The notes beneath the pieces are model-generated. The model was not told where the DNA came from. It worked only from the letters and a program-made list of their open reading frames with translations, and searched no databases. Of a stretch of DNA of 64,000 bases, positions 52,582 through 61,548 are shown piece by piece (position 1 is the first letter of the stretch; every line of letters starts with the position of its first letter). The DNA lies in the NCBI RefSeq assembly GCF_040096225.1, contig NZ_JBBMFC010000001.1, positions 1 through 64,000 on the forward strand, read 5' to 3'. The position numbers and the translations under genes are program-made. The DNA is from Hominiventricola aquisgranensis (GTDB lineage: Bacteria; Bacillota; Clostridia; Lachnospirales; Lachnospiraceae).

Positions 52582-53424
52582 ATGATAAATTACAGGATCG
52601 TTGTTGACAGTTGTGGGGAATTTACAGAGGATATGAAAAAGAATCCTCATTTTGTACATGCGGCATTGCATCTTTCTATAGATGGGGAACAGTTTGTGGA
52701 TGATGAGACATTTGATCGTCTTGACTTTCTGGCGAAGATGAAGGAGAGTCCAAACTGTCCGAAGTCCAGCTGTCCGTCACCGGAAGTGTACAGAGCGGCA
52801 TTTGACTGTGGGGCAGAGCATCTCTATGCGATCACGCTGTCCGCAGAACTGAGTGGTTCTTACAACAGTGCAGTGCTTGGCATGAACCTTTTTCTGGAGA
52901 ATCATCCAGATGCAAAAGTGCATGTATTTAATTCCTGCTCGGCATCTGTGGGAGAGACGCTGATTGCAAAGAAGATCGCTGAGTACGAAGAGGCGGGTCT
53001 TGATTTTGAAGCAATTATTGAGAAGGTGGATGACTTCATCCTTCATATGCATACGTATTTTGTGCTGGAGAGCCTGGATAACTTAAGAAAGAACGGACGT
53101 CTCAGCGCAGTGAAAGCACTGGTGGCTACTGCATTGAATATTAAGCCGGTTATGGGAGCTACTGATCAGGGTGTGATCATTCAGCTCGGTCAGGCAAGAG
53201 GCATGCAGAAAGCACTCCGTCTGATGGCAGAGACAATAACAGCAGAGCTGGAGCATCCGGAAGAGAAGGTGCTGGGACTGGTTCACTGCAATAATCCGGA
53301 ACGTGCGGAATATGTGAAACAGGAATTAATGAAGCTTGTAAAAGTAAAAGATATTATTGTGCTGGAGAGTTCCGGAGTCAGCACACTTTATGCGGCACAG
53401 GGCGGAATTATTATTGCGGTTTAG
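52582..53424 (+). CDS. DegV-family fatty-acid-binding protein
   Basis: A 280-residue DegV-fold protein. Members bind fatty acids and some (FakB) hand them to the kinase FakA. The start IVVDSCGEF, the SCPSPEVY segment (Ser contacts the carboxylate) and ESLDNLRKNGR are family signatures. The ATG at 52582 behind AAGGAAAGGA is preferred to 52558. No fakA gene is nearby, so a role in fatty-acid activation is inferred only from the family. Confidence 0.9.
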   Translation: MINYRIVVDSCGEFTEDMKKNPHFVHAALHLSIDGEQFVDDETFDRLDFLAKMKESPNCPKSSCPSPEVYRAAFDCGAEHLYAITLSAELSGSYNSAVLGMNLFLENHPDAKVHVFNSCSASVGETLIAKKIAEYEEAGLDFEAIIEKVDDFILHMHTYFVLESLDNLRKNGRLSAVKALVATALNIKPVMGATDQGVIIQLGQARGMQKALRLMAETITAELEHPEEKVLGLVHCNNPERAEYVKQELMKLVKVKDIIVLESSGVSTLYAAQGGIIIAV

Positions 53425-53495
53425 GAAAAATGTGATATACTTATTCTATTAAGCGTTGTGAGGTGCAGCGCGAGAAACAGCAAGGAGAACGTTTC

Positions 53496-53735
53496 ATGAG
53501 TCAGGAAAAAGTAGATCGTTATAAAGAGCAGAAAAAGAATCGCAAGGCTATTTTAGCAAAGAAAAAAAGAAATGTATTTCTTACAAAATGTGGCTGCGGC
53601 CTGGTCGTTGTATTGCTGGCAGCATGGCTTGGATATTCAGCAGTGGATTCCTATTATGCCAAGGCAAACAGCGAGACTGTATATGCAGATGTGACAGCAC
53701 TGGATGAGTATACCAGCGCATTAGCATCAGAGTAG
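53496..53735 (+). CDS. Small membrane protein of unknown function
   Basis: A 79-residue protein: a very basic N-terminus (RYKEQKKNRKAILAKKKRN), one membrane helix (about 32-50, GCGLVVVLLAAWLGYSAV) and an acidic outside tail. The topology would be inside-positive. AAGGAG precedes the ATG, and TTGCGG-16-TATACT (53414-53441) may be its promoter. No family recognised. A terminator follows, so it is a single-gene unit. Confidence 0.65.
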   Translation: MSQEKVDRYKEQKKNRKAILAKKKRNVFLTKCGCGLVVVLLAAWLGYSAVDSYYAKANSETVYADVTALDEYTSALASE

Positions 53736-53750
53736 ATCGTAGGAATAAGG

Positions 53751-53785
53751 GGCTGTTTTCCTGAAAAAAGGAAAGCAGCCTTTTT
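53751..53785 (+). terminator. Terminator of the small membrane protein gene
   Basis: GGCTGTTTTCC (53751-53761) pairs with GGAAAGCAGCC (53770-53780), then TTTTT. Confidence 0.85.
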
Positions 53786-53859
53786 GTGTCAAATTCAGTC
53801 TTGACCCTGAAGCAGGGTTTAACGATATAATAAAGAAACAGCAAAGAGAGGATAGAGAT

Positions 53860-54423
53860 ATGATACAGACTGGAACGAAAAAACTGACATTGGCGGCAAT
53901 GTTTTTTGCCATTGGTATAATTCTTCCGTTTTTTATCGGGCAGATTCCGTTGATTGGACAGATGCTTCTTCCGATGCATATCCCGGTCCTGCTGTGCGGA
54001 TTGATCGTTGGCTGGCAGTATGGCCTGGCAGCAGGTTTCTTCCTTCCACTGGTACGTGGTATGCTCTTTGGAATGCCGGCACTTTTTCCTAATGGAATCG
54101 GCATGGCATTTGAGATGGCAACGTATGGATTGGTGATCGGATATCTGTACAGTCATTCCCGTTGGCAATGTATCAAATCCCTGTACCGTTGTCTTATTGT
54201 GGCAATGATCGCCGGAAGACTGGTCTGGGGAGCAGTACGTGTGGTACTTCTTGGCGTGAGTGGTATCGCATTTTCATGGGAACTGTTTATGGCAGGCGCG
54301 CTGATCAATGCCATTCCGGGTATTGTGCTGCAGCTGATCCTGATCCCGATGATCATGGTAGCTTTGAACAAAGCGAAGATTGTTCCCTTTAAGAAGAATG
54401 AGCATGTGCGTCAGAACGTATAG
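53860..54423 (+). CDS. ECF transporter S component
   Basis: A 187-residue membrane protein with six hydrophobic segments, the vitamin-capture subunit of an energy-coupling-factor importer. LTLAAMFFAIGIILPFFIGQIP and MLLPMHIPVLLCGLIVGW are typical of the S-component family with the pantothenate/other-vitamin type start. The substrate is not known and no riboswitch is seen in the short leader. The next gene, a uridine-kinase-like P-loop protein, follows after 15 bp and may act on the imported compound. Confidence 0.85.
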   Translation: MIQTGTKKLTLAAMFFAIGIILPFFIGQIPLIGQMLLPMHIPVLLCGLIVGWQYGLAAGFFLPLVRGMLFGMPALFPNGIGMAFEMATYGLVIGYLYSHSRWQCIKSLYRCLIVAMIAGRLVWGAVRVVLLGVSGIAFSWELFMAGALINAIPGIVLQLILIPMIMVALNKAKIVPFKKNEHVRQNV

Positions 54424-54438
54424 GAGGCAGAGAAACGT

Positions 54439-55050
54439 ATGAAGGAGATCGCGGCGGCGATTATAACAGAGACAGGTAAATTAGAGGCGAAAAAAGATCA
54501 TCTGCTGATTGCCATTGATGGGCGCTGTGGCTCTGGAAAATCCACATTGGGAGCATATCTTCAGCAGAAAATGCATGGTAATCTGCTGCATATGGATGAT
54601 TTTTATCTGCGGCCGGAACAGCGGACGCCTAAGCGGCGGGAAGAACCTGGAGGAAATGTAGATTGGGAACGGTTCCTGGAAGAAGTACTGCTGCCTCTTC
54701 ATAAAGGAACGAAATTTACGTATCGACCATTTAACTGTCGGAAATGGGAACTGGATCAGCCGGTGGAGGTGGAAGCAAGGAAGATCAATATTGTGGAAGG
54801 GTCTTATTCTTGTCATCCAGAGTTATATGACTACTATGATCTTCATGTGTTTCTGACTGTTGATCCGAAAGAACAGATGTACCGGATTCAGAATCGGCTG
54901 GGAAAAATGACCTGTGCGGAGACCTTTCGGACAAAATGGATTCCTATGGAAGAGAATTATTTTTCAAAGATGCAGGTACGGGAGCGCTGTGAGCTATGTT
55001 TTGACACTACCCATGCAAAGCGCGTGGATGGACAGCAGGAGGAGAGATAA
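54439..55050 (+). CDS. Uridine-kinase-like P-loop protein
   Basis: A 203-residue nucleoside/vitamin-kinase-fold protein. Walker A GRCGSGKST (about 29-37), the HMDDFYLRPEQRT substrate segment and the NIVEGSYSCHPEL part resemble uridine and pantothenate kinases of the PRK/URK group. It lies between an ECF S component and larC; the larC start overlaps its stop by one base (TAATG). The phosphorylated substrate is not known; coupling to the ECF protein suggests a vitamin or nucleoside. Confidence 0.8.
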   Translation: MKEIAAAIITETGKLEAKKDHLLIAIDGRCGSGKSTLGAYLQQKMHGNLLHMDDFYLRPEQRTPKRREEPGGNVDWERFLEEVLLPLHKGTKFTYRPFNCRKWELDQPVEVEARKINIVEGSYSCHPELYDYYDLHVFLTVDPKEQMYRIQNRLGKMTCAETFRTKWIPMEENYFSKMQVRERCELCFDTTHAKRVDGQQEER

Positions 55051-56339
55051 TGAAAACATTATATCTGGAATGTTACTCCGGTATCAGCGGAGATATGACA
55101 GTGGCGGCTCTGTTGGATCTGGGGGCAGATGAGCAGGTATTACGACATGCTCTTGCAAGCCTGCCGGTGAAGGGCTTTGACATTAAGATCAGCCGGGTGA
55201 AAAAATCTGGGCTGGATGTGTGCGATTTTGATGTGTTGCTGGATGAAGAGCATGAGAATCATGACCATGATATGGCATATCTGCATGGAGATGATCATAT
55301 GGAACATGTGCATACACACACGCATGGTGGTGGAGAACATATGCATCCGCACATTCATCGTGGTATGAAAGAGATCCGTGAGATCCTGACACAGGCAGAC
55401 CTGACACCGCGGGCTTATGAGACGGCCCTTCGCATTTTCACAGTGCTTGGAGAAGCGGAGGCGAAGGCTCATGGAACCACGCTGGAGCAGGTGCACTTTC
55501 ATGAGGTGGGAGCTGTGGATTCTATCGTGGATATCGTATCCGTAGCAGTCTGCCTTGATAATCTGAATATTGATAACGTGATCGTTCCAGTACTGTATGA
55601 AGGCGGTGGAACCATTCATTGTCAGCATGGCATCCTTCCGGTACCGGTACCGGCGGTATCCAATATTGTGGCTGCTCACGGAATCCGTCTGGCACTGACC
55701 GGCGAGAATGGAGAGTATGTAACACCAACCGGGGCAGCGATCGTGGCAGCTGTCCGGACATCTGATAAGCTGCCGGAGAGCTTTGTGATGGAAAAGATTG
55801 GTCTTGGCGGAGGAAAGCGGGAATATAAACGACCAGGAATCCTGCGGGCGATTCTGATTTGTGAAGAGGAGAAGGAGCAGGAGAAGATCTGGAAGCTGGA
55901 GAGCAATATAGATGACTGTACCGGAGAAAATCTGGGTTATGTAATGGAACGGCTGATGGAAGCCGGAGCCAGAGATGTACATTACAGTGCAGTATATATG
56001 AAGAAAAATCGTCCGGCATGGCAGCTTAATGTAATCTGCACAGAGGAGAGCATTCCGAAGCTGGAGCAGATTATTTTTGAGGAGACGACCACCATTGGTA
56101 TTCGTAAAAACCGCGTGGAGAGAAGCGTGTTAAAGAGAACTTTTGACACTGTGCAGATTTCTGAGGGAGAGGCAAAAGTAAAATTATGTCAGGTGCCTGG
56201 CAGAGATGGTGTAAAGTCAATACAGCGCTGTTATCCAGAATATGAAAGCGTTGTACAGTTATGTCGGGCAAGCGGAAAGTCTTATCAGGAGATCTATCAG
56301 GAGATTGTCGCCGTCTGGCATGAAGAAAATAGATGGTAG
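55050..56339 (+). CDS. larC: Nickel-pincer cofactor biosynthesis protein LarC
   Basis: A 429-residue DUF111 protein. LarC inserts nickel into the pincer cofactor of lactate racemase-type enzymes. Family marks: YSGISGDMTVAALLDLGAD at the start, HFHEVGAVDSIVDIV, and PTGAAIVAA. A His-rich stretch at about 68-112 (many HxH, HTHTHGGGEHMHPHIH) should bind nickel. It is a single full-length frame, whereas Lactobacillus plantarum needs a programmed frameshift between larC1 and larC2. larB, larE and larA are not in the window. Confidence 0.92.
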   Translation: MKTLYLECYSGISGDMTVAALLDLGADEQVLRHALASLPVKGFDIKISRVKKSGLDVCDFDVLLDEEHENHDHDMAYLHGDDHMEHVHTHTHGGGEHMHPHIHRGMKEIREILTQADLTPRAYETALRIFTVLGEAEAKAHGTTLEQVHFHEVGAVDSIVDIVSVAVCLDNLNIDNVIVPVLYEGGGTIHCQHGILPVPVPAVSNIVAAHGIRLALTGENGEYVTPTGAAIVAAVRTSDKLPESFVMEKIGLGGGKREYKRPGILRAILICEEEKEQEKIWKLESNIDDCTGENLGYVMERLMEAGARDVHYSAVYMKKNRPAWQLNVICTEESIPKLEQIIFEETTTIGIRKNRVERSVLKRTFDTVQISEGEAKVKLCQVPGRDGVKSIQRCYPEYESVVQLCRASGKSYQEIYQEIVAVWHEENRW

Positions 56340-56381
56340 ATGAAATCTGTGAATAGACATGACCTGGGAGGTGGTGACAGA

Positions 56382-57296
56382 ATGAGTGGAAAAATTTATT
56401 CACATATTGATAAGATTCCTTCGGGCAGTGCGTCCAGGAAGGTGACAGAAGGATGCCTGGTACTGGAAGGCGGCGCATTTCGCGGTCTGTACAGTCAGGG
56501 GTTCATGGATGCCATGATGAAAGCAGGCATCAATATGCAGTGTACCATTGGCGTATCAGCAGGAGCTATGGCCGGGATGAATTATGTGGCTGGTCAGATT
56601 GGCCGGTCTGCCAGAGTGAACCTGAGATATCGCCATGACAGCCGTTATGTGGGAATCCAGGCGGTTCGCCACAACAAAGGACTGATCGGATTTGATTTTG
56701 TGTTCGATGGTCTTAAAGAATCCGATCCATTTGATGGAAAACGGTTCTTTGAGCCGGAACGGAGGTTTGTGGCAGTGGCAACGAACTGCCTGACCGGAGA
56801 GACTGAATATTTTGAAAAAGGTCATTGCACCAATATCTTTCACGCAATCCGTGCATCGGCATCCATGCCATATATTTCCAAGATGGTGGACATCGATGGC
56901 AAGCCTTATCTGGATGGTGGATGCAGCTGTAAGATTCCTTATCAGTGGGCAATCGACCAGGGGTTTGAGAAAATCGTGGTGATCAAGACTCGTCATGCAG
57001 ATTATAGAAAAAATCTGAAGAAAGCCTCAGAGACCTCTCTGGCACATCGGATCTATCACACTCATCCCGAGTTTGCCCACGTGCTGGAGCAGAGTGATGC
57101 GGCCTACAATCACCAGTGTGATGAACTGGAACAGCTGGCAAAAGAAGGACGGATCTATCTTGTCAGCCCGTCTGTACCTATGAGGATCAGCCGTCTGGAA
57201 AAAGATATGGAAAAGCTGGGGCATCTCTATGCCAGAGGCTATAAAGATGCCAAAGACCAGATGGAGCAGCTGAAAGCATATCTGGGAATGAAATAA
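56382..57296 (+). CDS. Patatin-like phospholipase
   Basis: A 304-residue RssA/YchK-type serine hydrolase. Catalytic dyad: Ser59 in GVSAG and Asp178 in LDGG; the oxyanion GGAFRGLYSQG precedes. The ATG at 56382 is preferred because GGGAGGTGG lies seven bases before it. The start is 42 bp after larC on the same strand, so the two may share a transcript. Intracellular lipase; lipid substrate unknown. Confidence 0.9.
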   Translation: MSGKIYSHIDKIPSGSASRKVTEGCLVLEGGAFRGLYSQGFMDAMMKAGINMQCTIGVSAGAMAGMNYVAGQIGRSARVNLRYRHDSRYVGIQAVRHNKGLIGFDFVFDGLKESDPFDGKRFFEPERRFVAVATNCLTGETEYFEKGHCTNIFHAIRASASMPYISKMVDIDGKPYLDGGCSCKIPYQWAIDQGFEKIVVIKTRHADYRKNLKKASETSLAHRIYHTHPEFAHVLEQSDAAYNHQCDELEQLAKEGRIYLVSPSVPMRISRLEKDMEKLGHLYARGYKDAKDQMEQLKAYLGMK

Positions 57297-57308
57297 AAGC
57301 CTGTATAT

Positions 57309-57538
57309 GCAACAGCCCGTGAGGTCAGCATAAAAGCTCGTATGACGTGTATCGGACAGAAATGCACTGACGTACTGCCTGAACACGTACACATACTGTG
57401 TTCGTGTCAGTCAATACGCCACCACATTCCAGTCCGCTCCAAGTCATACAGCGCAGTTTATTGCTGACCTCACGGGCTGTTGTAGTTCGTGATAGTTTAT
57501 TCTATCGCCCGGGGCTGCTGCAGGTTATGAGAGCTTTT
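57309..57538. repeat. Long palindromic dispersed element, copy B
   Basis: The outer arms 57310-57330 and 57462-57482 are a perfect 21-bp inverted repeat. Inside are the two blocks shared with copy A: 57330-57358, identical over 29 bases to 26291-26319, and 57435-57462, one base different from 26396-26424. The middle stem GAACAC (57381) / GTGTTC (57398) differs in sequence from copy A but keeps the pairing. A further piece at 57498-57538 resembles the right end of copy A, so this copy may be nested or rearranged. No gene is seen in 57297-57687. Confidence 0.8.
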
Positions 57539-57687
57539 GTTTCATACACAGATCCTTTGATCACATTTTATGTCATATGTACCTTGTATTTTATAGAAGT
57601 ATCTGCTAAGATAAATACAACAATCTCTTGTATCGAATTTCTAAGCGATTTTCCGCGAAAATATCATGAGAGAACGGACTTTGATAA

Positions 57688-57717
57688 TTGAATAAAGGCT
57701 TTACGCTATGGTATAAT
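57688..57717 (+). promoter_or_regulatory. Promoter of the small coiled-coil protein gene
   Basis: TTGAAT (57688-57693), 18 bp, TATAAT (57712-57717). Confidence 0.6.
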
Positions 57718-57742
57718 ATTGCCTGAAAGGGCGGTGAAATAT

Positions 57743-57916
57743 ATGAGAGGTGAAGAGTACAATATGCCGACAGATATTCAGTTTAAGGATGATCTGAGAA
57801 AAGAAGAGATACGGATTGAAAATGAACTTGAGCTGCTTGAAAACAAAGAATATGATAAGTTAAAGAAAAAACTTGAACGTGACCTGAAACGGGTACGTGA
57901 GAGTCTTCAGGACTGA
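57743..57916 (+). CDS. Small charged coiled-coil protein
   Basis: A 57-residue protein, highly charged, with a heptad pattern through LRKEEIRIENELELLENKEY and LKKKLERDLKRVRESL. The start is either 57743 (AAAGGGCGGTGA upstream) or 57764 (AGAGGTGAAGAG upstream, giving 50 residues). It has a good promoter of its own. It may be a short regulator or assembly factor; no family is recognised. Confidence 0.6.
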   Translation: MRGEEYNMPTDIQFKDDLRKEEIRIENELELLENKEYDKLKKKLERDLKRVRESLQD

Positions 57917-58000
57917 TTAGTAACTAAATAATCAAACCTAAGGTGTGAGGTCTTTATTGAGAAATTAAAGAGCTTATGCTTTTATACAATGGAGAAGGCG

Positions 58001-59014
58001 ATGATTAATTTACATTTTGGGAAAAATTACAGGGAAGTGAATCCGGAAGAACAAGGGATGAGTGGACGGAAGCCGAAGCCGGAGAGAAAACATCGGTTTC
58101 AGAAGACTAAAAAGGCAGGACTAGTCGTGCTAGGAATTGTTCTGGTGTTGTTGCTTGCGAATTCCTGCTGGTTTACGATTAAGGAGGAAGAACAGGCGGT
58201 CGTCTGCACATTTGGAACACCGAAGGCAGTGACAGATCCGGGACTTCATTTTAAGATTCCCCTGATCCAGACAGTGACAAAGGTAAATACTACAATTCAG
58301 GGAATCGCTGTCGGATATGATTCGGACGAGGAATATACAGATGAGGCGATGATGATCACTTCAGACTATAATTTTATTCAGGTAGATTTTTATGCAGAAT
58401 ATAGGATTTCAGATCCGGTGAAAGCGTTATATGCATCGGAAGATCCGGTTGATGTTCTGGACAATATTGCTCAGAACTGTATCCGTACTACGATTGGTTC
58501 GTATAATGTAGATGCAGTATTGACAACTGGAAAGAATGAGATTCAGGCAAATATTAAGCAGATGATCATGGATAAACTGGAAAAATATGACATTGGTATC
58601 CAACTGGTCAGCATATCCATACAAGATGCACAGCCCCCTACAACAGAGGTTATGACAGCATTCAAAGCAGTTGAAACAGCCAAGCAGGGAAAAGAAACGG
58701 CTTTGAATAATGCAAATAAGTACCGGAATGAGCAGATCCCTCAGGCAAAGGCAGAGGCTGACAAGATTCTGCAGGATGCAGAGGCACAGAAAGAGAGTCG
58801 TATTAACGAGGCAGAGGGACAGGCATCCAGATTTAATTCCATGTATGAGGAATATATCAAATATCCATCAATCACAAAACAAAGAATGTTTTATGAAACC
58901 ATGGAAGATATTCTGCCTGATATGAAGGTTATCATTGAAGGAGCAAATGGAAGCCAGATTCAGCAGCTTCTTCCGCTGGATTCTTTTAATACAGCAGAAG
59001 CTACGGAGGAATGA
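58001..59014 (+). CDS. HflK-like SPFH-domain membrane protein
   Basis: A 337-residue protein: basic N-terminus, one membrane helix (about 42-60), an SPFH/band-7 domain starting EEEQAVVCTFGTPKAVTDPGLHFKIPLIQ, and a long coiled coil rich in Ala/Glu (about 225-280, AKAEADKILQDAEAQKESR). Partner of the following hflC-like gene, four bases away. In proteobacteria HflK and HflC form a cage around the FtsH protease. GGAGAAGG fits the ATG at 58001 better than that at 57989. Confidence 0.85.
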   Translation: MINLHFGKNYREVNPEEQGMSGRKPKPERKHRFQKTKKAGLVVLGIVLVLLLANSCWFTIKEEEQAVVCTFGTPKAVTDPGLHFKIPLIQTVTKVNTTIQGIAVGYDSDEEYTDEAMMITSDYNFIQVDFYAEYRISDPVKALYASEDPVDVLDNIAQNCIRTTIGSYNVDAVLTTGKNEIQANIKQMIMDKLEKYDIGIQLVSISIQDAQPPTTEVMTAFKAVETAKQGKETALNNANKYRNEQIPQAKAEADKILQDAEAQKESRINEAEGQASRFNSMYEEYIKYPSITKQRMFYETMEDILPDMKVIIEGANGSQIQQLLPLDSFNTAEATEE

Positions 59015-59018
59015 TCAG

Positions 59019-59987
59019 ATGGATAAAGAAAAGAAAAAGTTTGGTATTTTTAAATATATTTTGGTTCTGGCGGTTCTGGTCATCCTTAGCAATAGTCTGG
59101 TAATTTGCAGAGAAGATGAGTATAAGCTGGTTCGGCAGTTTGGAAAAGTGCAGCGTGTGATCAGTACATCGGGATTATCTTTTAAAATTCCATTGATTCA
59201 GTCGACAGACACGGTACCGAAGGAATTACTGCTTTATGATCTGCCGGCATCAGATGTTATTTCATCCGATAAAAAATCGATGATCGTGGACAGCTATGTA
59301 CTCTGGAAAGTGACGGATCCGCTGAAATTCACACAGACACTGGCCAATTCTATCTATAATGCTGAGAACAGGATCAATGCACTGGTATACAATGCGACTA
59401 AGAATACAGTATCCAGCATGACTCAGGACGAAGTGATCAAGAGCAGAGATGGAAAAATGACAGTCACCACCGCAGGAACAGAATCTGATGTGGAATCCAA
59501 TGATCTGGTGCTGGAGGAAAAAATAGAAGAAGTGGCCATAAAATCTCTCACAGAAGAAATAATGGAGCAGCTGGGAGATTATGAACAGTATGGAATTGAT
59601 ATTCTGGCTGTGGAAGTGAAAAAACTGGATCTGCCGGATGACAATAAACAGGCTGTTTATACACGAATGATCTCGGAACGTGAAAATATAGCAGCCCAGT
59701 ATACAGCAGAAGGAGCGTCTCAGGCTCAGATTATACAGAATACAACTGACAAAGAAGTGTCGATCATGCTGTCGGAGGCGAATGCACAAGCAGAACAGAC
59801 CATCGCAGAAGGCGAGGCAGAATATATGAAAATTTTGTCTGATGCCTATGCGGATGACAGCAGAAGTGAATTCTATTCTTTTGTGCGCAGCCTGGATGCT
59901 GCCAAAGAAAGTCTGAAAAACAGCAAAGATAAGACACTGATCCTTCCAGCAGATTCACCAATCGCAAGAATCTTTACCGGAAAGTAA
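59019..59987 (+). CDS. HflC-like SPFH-domain membrane protein
   Basis: A 322-residue partner of HflK: membrane helix at about 12-30, SPFH domain with EDEYKLVRQFGKVQRVISTSGLSFKIPLIQ in pieces, and a coiled coil with GEAEYMKILSDAYADDSRSEFYSFVRSLDA, the classic HflC C-terminus. The ATG at 59019 has GGAGGA eight bases upstream, so the longer frame from 58935, which overlaps hflK, is not used. No protease gene is adjacent. Confidence 0.88.
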   Translation: MDKEKKKFGIFKYILVLAVLVILSNSLVICREDEYKLVRQFGKVQRVISTSGLSFKIPLIQSTDTVPKELLLYDLPASDVISSDKKSMIVDSYVLWKVTDPLKFTQTLANSIYNAENRINALVYNATKNTVSSMTQDEVIKSRDGKMTVTTAGTESDVESNDLVLEEKIEEVAIKSLTEEIMEQLGDYEQYGIDILAVEVKKLDLPDDNKQAVYTRMISERENIAAQYTAEGASQAQIIQNTTDKEVSIMLSEANAQAEQTIAEGEAEYMKILSDAYADDSRSEFYSFVRSLDAAKESLKNSKDKTLILPADSPIARIFTGK

Positions 59988-60003
59988 CAGTAGAAGAATA
60001 AAA

Positions 60004-60042
60004 AAAGAGCTGCCTGTGGAAATATTCCATAGACAGCTCTTT
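60004..60042. terminator. Bidirectional terminator between hflC and argG
   Basis: AAAGAGCTG (60004-60012) and CTGTGGAA pair with 60025-60042; A-rich on the left and T-rich on the right, so it can end both convergent genes. Confidence 0.8.
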
Positions 60043-60055
60043 ATCACAAGACTAT

Positions 60056-61288
60056 TTATTTCTCATTCTCATTTTTCTTAGCTTCCATCAGCTTCATTGC
60101 ACGAACCTTCAGCGGCAGTCCGAACAGTGTGATGAATCCACTTGCATCGTGATGATCATACATATCACCAGTTGTGAAGGAAGCCAGGGATTCGTTGTAG
60201 AGGCTATATGGAGAAGTGGTTCCGGCTTTGATGATATTTCCTTTGTAAAGCTTGAATTTTACTTCACCGGTCACATATTCCTGAGTGCTTGCTACGAATG
60301 CGCGGATAGCGTCACACAGCGGAGTGAACCATTTTCCTTCGTATACAACCTGGGACATTTTGTTGCCCATGTCTTTCTTGGCTTCCATGGTAGCGCGGTC
60401 AAGAACCAGCTCTTCCAGCTGTTTGTGAGCTTCCATCAGGATGGTTCCGCCAGGAGTCTCATATACTCCACGGGATTTCATACCAACTACACGGTTTTCG
60501 ACGATATCTACAATACCGATACCATGTTTTCCGCCAAGCTTGTTCAGCTCTCTGATCACATCAGCAACTTTCATCTTTTTGCCATTTACAGAAGTCGGAA
60601 CTCCTTTTTCAAAGGTCATAGTCACGTACTCAGCCTGATCCGGTGCTTTTTCCGGAGTAACGCCAAGAACCAGCATATGATCGTAGTTCGGCTCATTTGC
60701 CGGATCCTCAAGCTCCAGGCCTTCATGGCTGATGTGCCACAAGTTGCGGTCACGGCTGTAGCTGTGGCTGTGGTCAAACGGAAGGTCGATGCCATGTTTC
60801 TTGCAGTACTCAATCTCGTCATCACGGGACTGCATGGTCCATACATCAGTCATTCTCCACGGAGCGATGATCTTCAGGTCAGGAGCCAGAGCTTTGATCG
60901 CCAGCTCAAAACGGATCTGGTCATTACCTTTACCGGTAGCACCGTGACAGATAGCGGAAGCACCTTCTTTTCTTGCAATCTCAACCAGCTTCTTAGCAAT
61001 AACCGGACGAGCCATGGAAGTTCCCAGAAGGTATTTGTTCTCATATACAGCACCAGCCTGTACACACGGCATGATGTAATCTTCTGCAAATTCATCAACA
61101 ATATCTTCAATATATAATTTTGCTGCGCCGGAAGCTTTTGCACGCTCTTCCAGACCGTCCAGCTCGTTACCCTGTCCGCAGTCTACGCAGCAGCAGATAA
61201 CGTCATAACCGAAATGCTCTTTGAGCCATGGAATAATAGCAGTGGTATCCAGTCCACCTGAATAGGCAAGAACTACTTTTTCTTTCAT
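60056..61288 (-). CDS. argG: Argininosuccinate synthase
   Basis: Condenses citrulline and aspartate with ATP in arginine synthesis. It is 410 residues, standard length. The start is MKEKVVLAYSGGLDTTAII, with the ATP P-loop AYSGGLDT; AGGAGGA (61303-61297) lies eight bases before the ATG at 61288. GATGKGNDQIRFE and CYHSHSYSRDRNLWHISHEG-type segments are family marks. It is divergent from argC across a region with repeated AAATATACA sites that may bind ArgR. Confidence 0.95.
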   Translation of the reverse strand: MKEKVVLAYSGGLDTTAIIPWLKEHFGYDVICCCVDCGQGNELDGLEERAKASGAAKLYIEDIVDEFAEDYIMPCVQAGAVYENKYLLGTSMARPVIAKKLVEIARKEGASAICHGATGKGNDQIRFELAIKALAPDLKIIAPWRMTDVWTMQSRDDEIEYCKKHGIDLPFDHSHSYSRDRNLWHISHEGLELEDPANEPNYDHMLVLGVTPEKAPDQAEYVTMTFEKGVPTSVNGKKMKVADVIRELNKLGGKHGIGIVDIVENRVVGMKSRGVYETPGGTILMEAHKQLEELVLDRATMEAKKDMGNKMSQVVYEGKWFTPLCDAIRAFVASTQEYVTGEVKFKLYKGNIIKAGTTSPYSLYNESLASFTTGDMYDHHDASGFITLFGLPLKVRAMKLMEAKKNENEK

Positions 61289-61328
61289 ATTAAAAATCCT
61301 CCTAATGTAACGTGGTTTCACTGAAAAT

Positions 61329-61393
61329 AAATATACAACATCCGGCAGGAAACTGCAAGCGAAAAAATATACATGATAACAACAAAATATACA
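61329..61393 (-). promoter_or_regulatory. argG promoter and repeated AAATATACA sites
   Basis: On the minus strand TTGCAG (61358-61353), 17 bp, TATATT (61335-61330). AAATATACA occurs three times on the plus strand, at 61329, 61365 and 61385, one over the -10. They resemble halves of AT-rich arginine boxes, so ArgR control of both divergent arg units is likely but unproven. Confidence 0.5.
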
Positions 61394-61548
61394 TTAAAAT
61401 TGAATATAATGCATAAATATAGAAAATAAATGAATTTTATATGTATAAAGATGCAGAAAAATATAGAAAGGTACTTGCAAACTCAACCAAAGAGGTTTAC
61501 AATATTTCCATTCGACAGAAAAATAGTGAAATTTGTGAGGTAGAGAGT

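Noticed and set aside
61441..61548. 36-codon N-terminal extension of ArgC
   Set aside because: It has no ribosome site and resembles no ArgC; the start at 61549 gives the conserved N-terminus behind GAGG.
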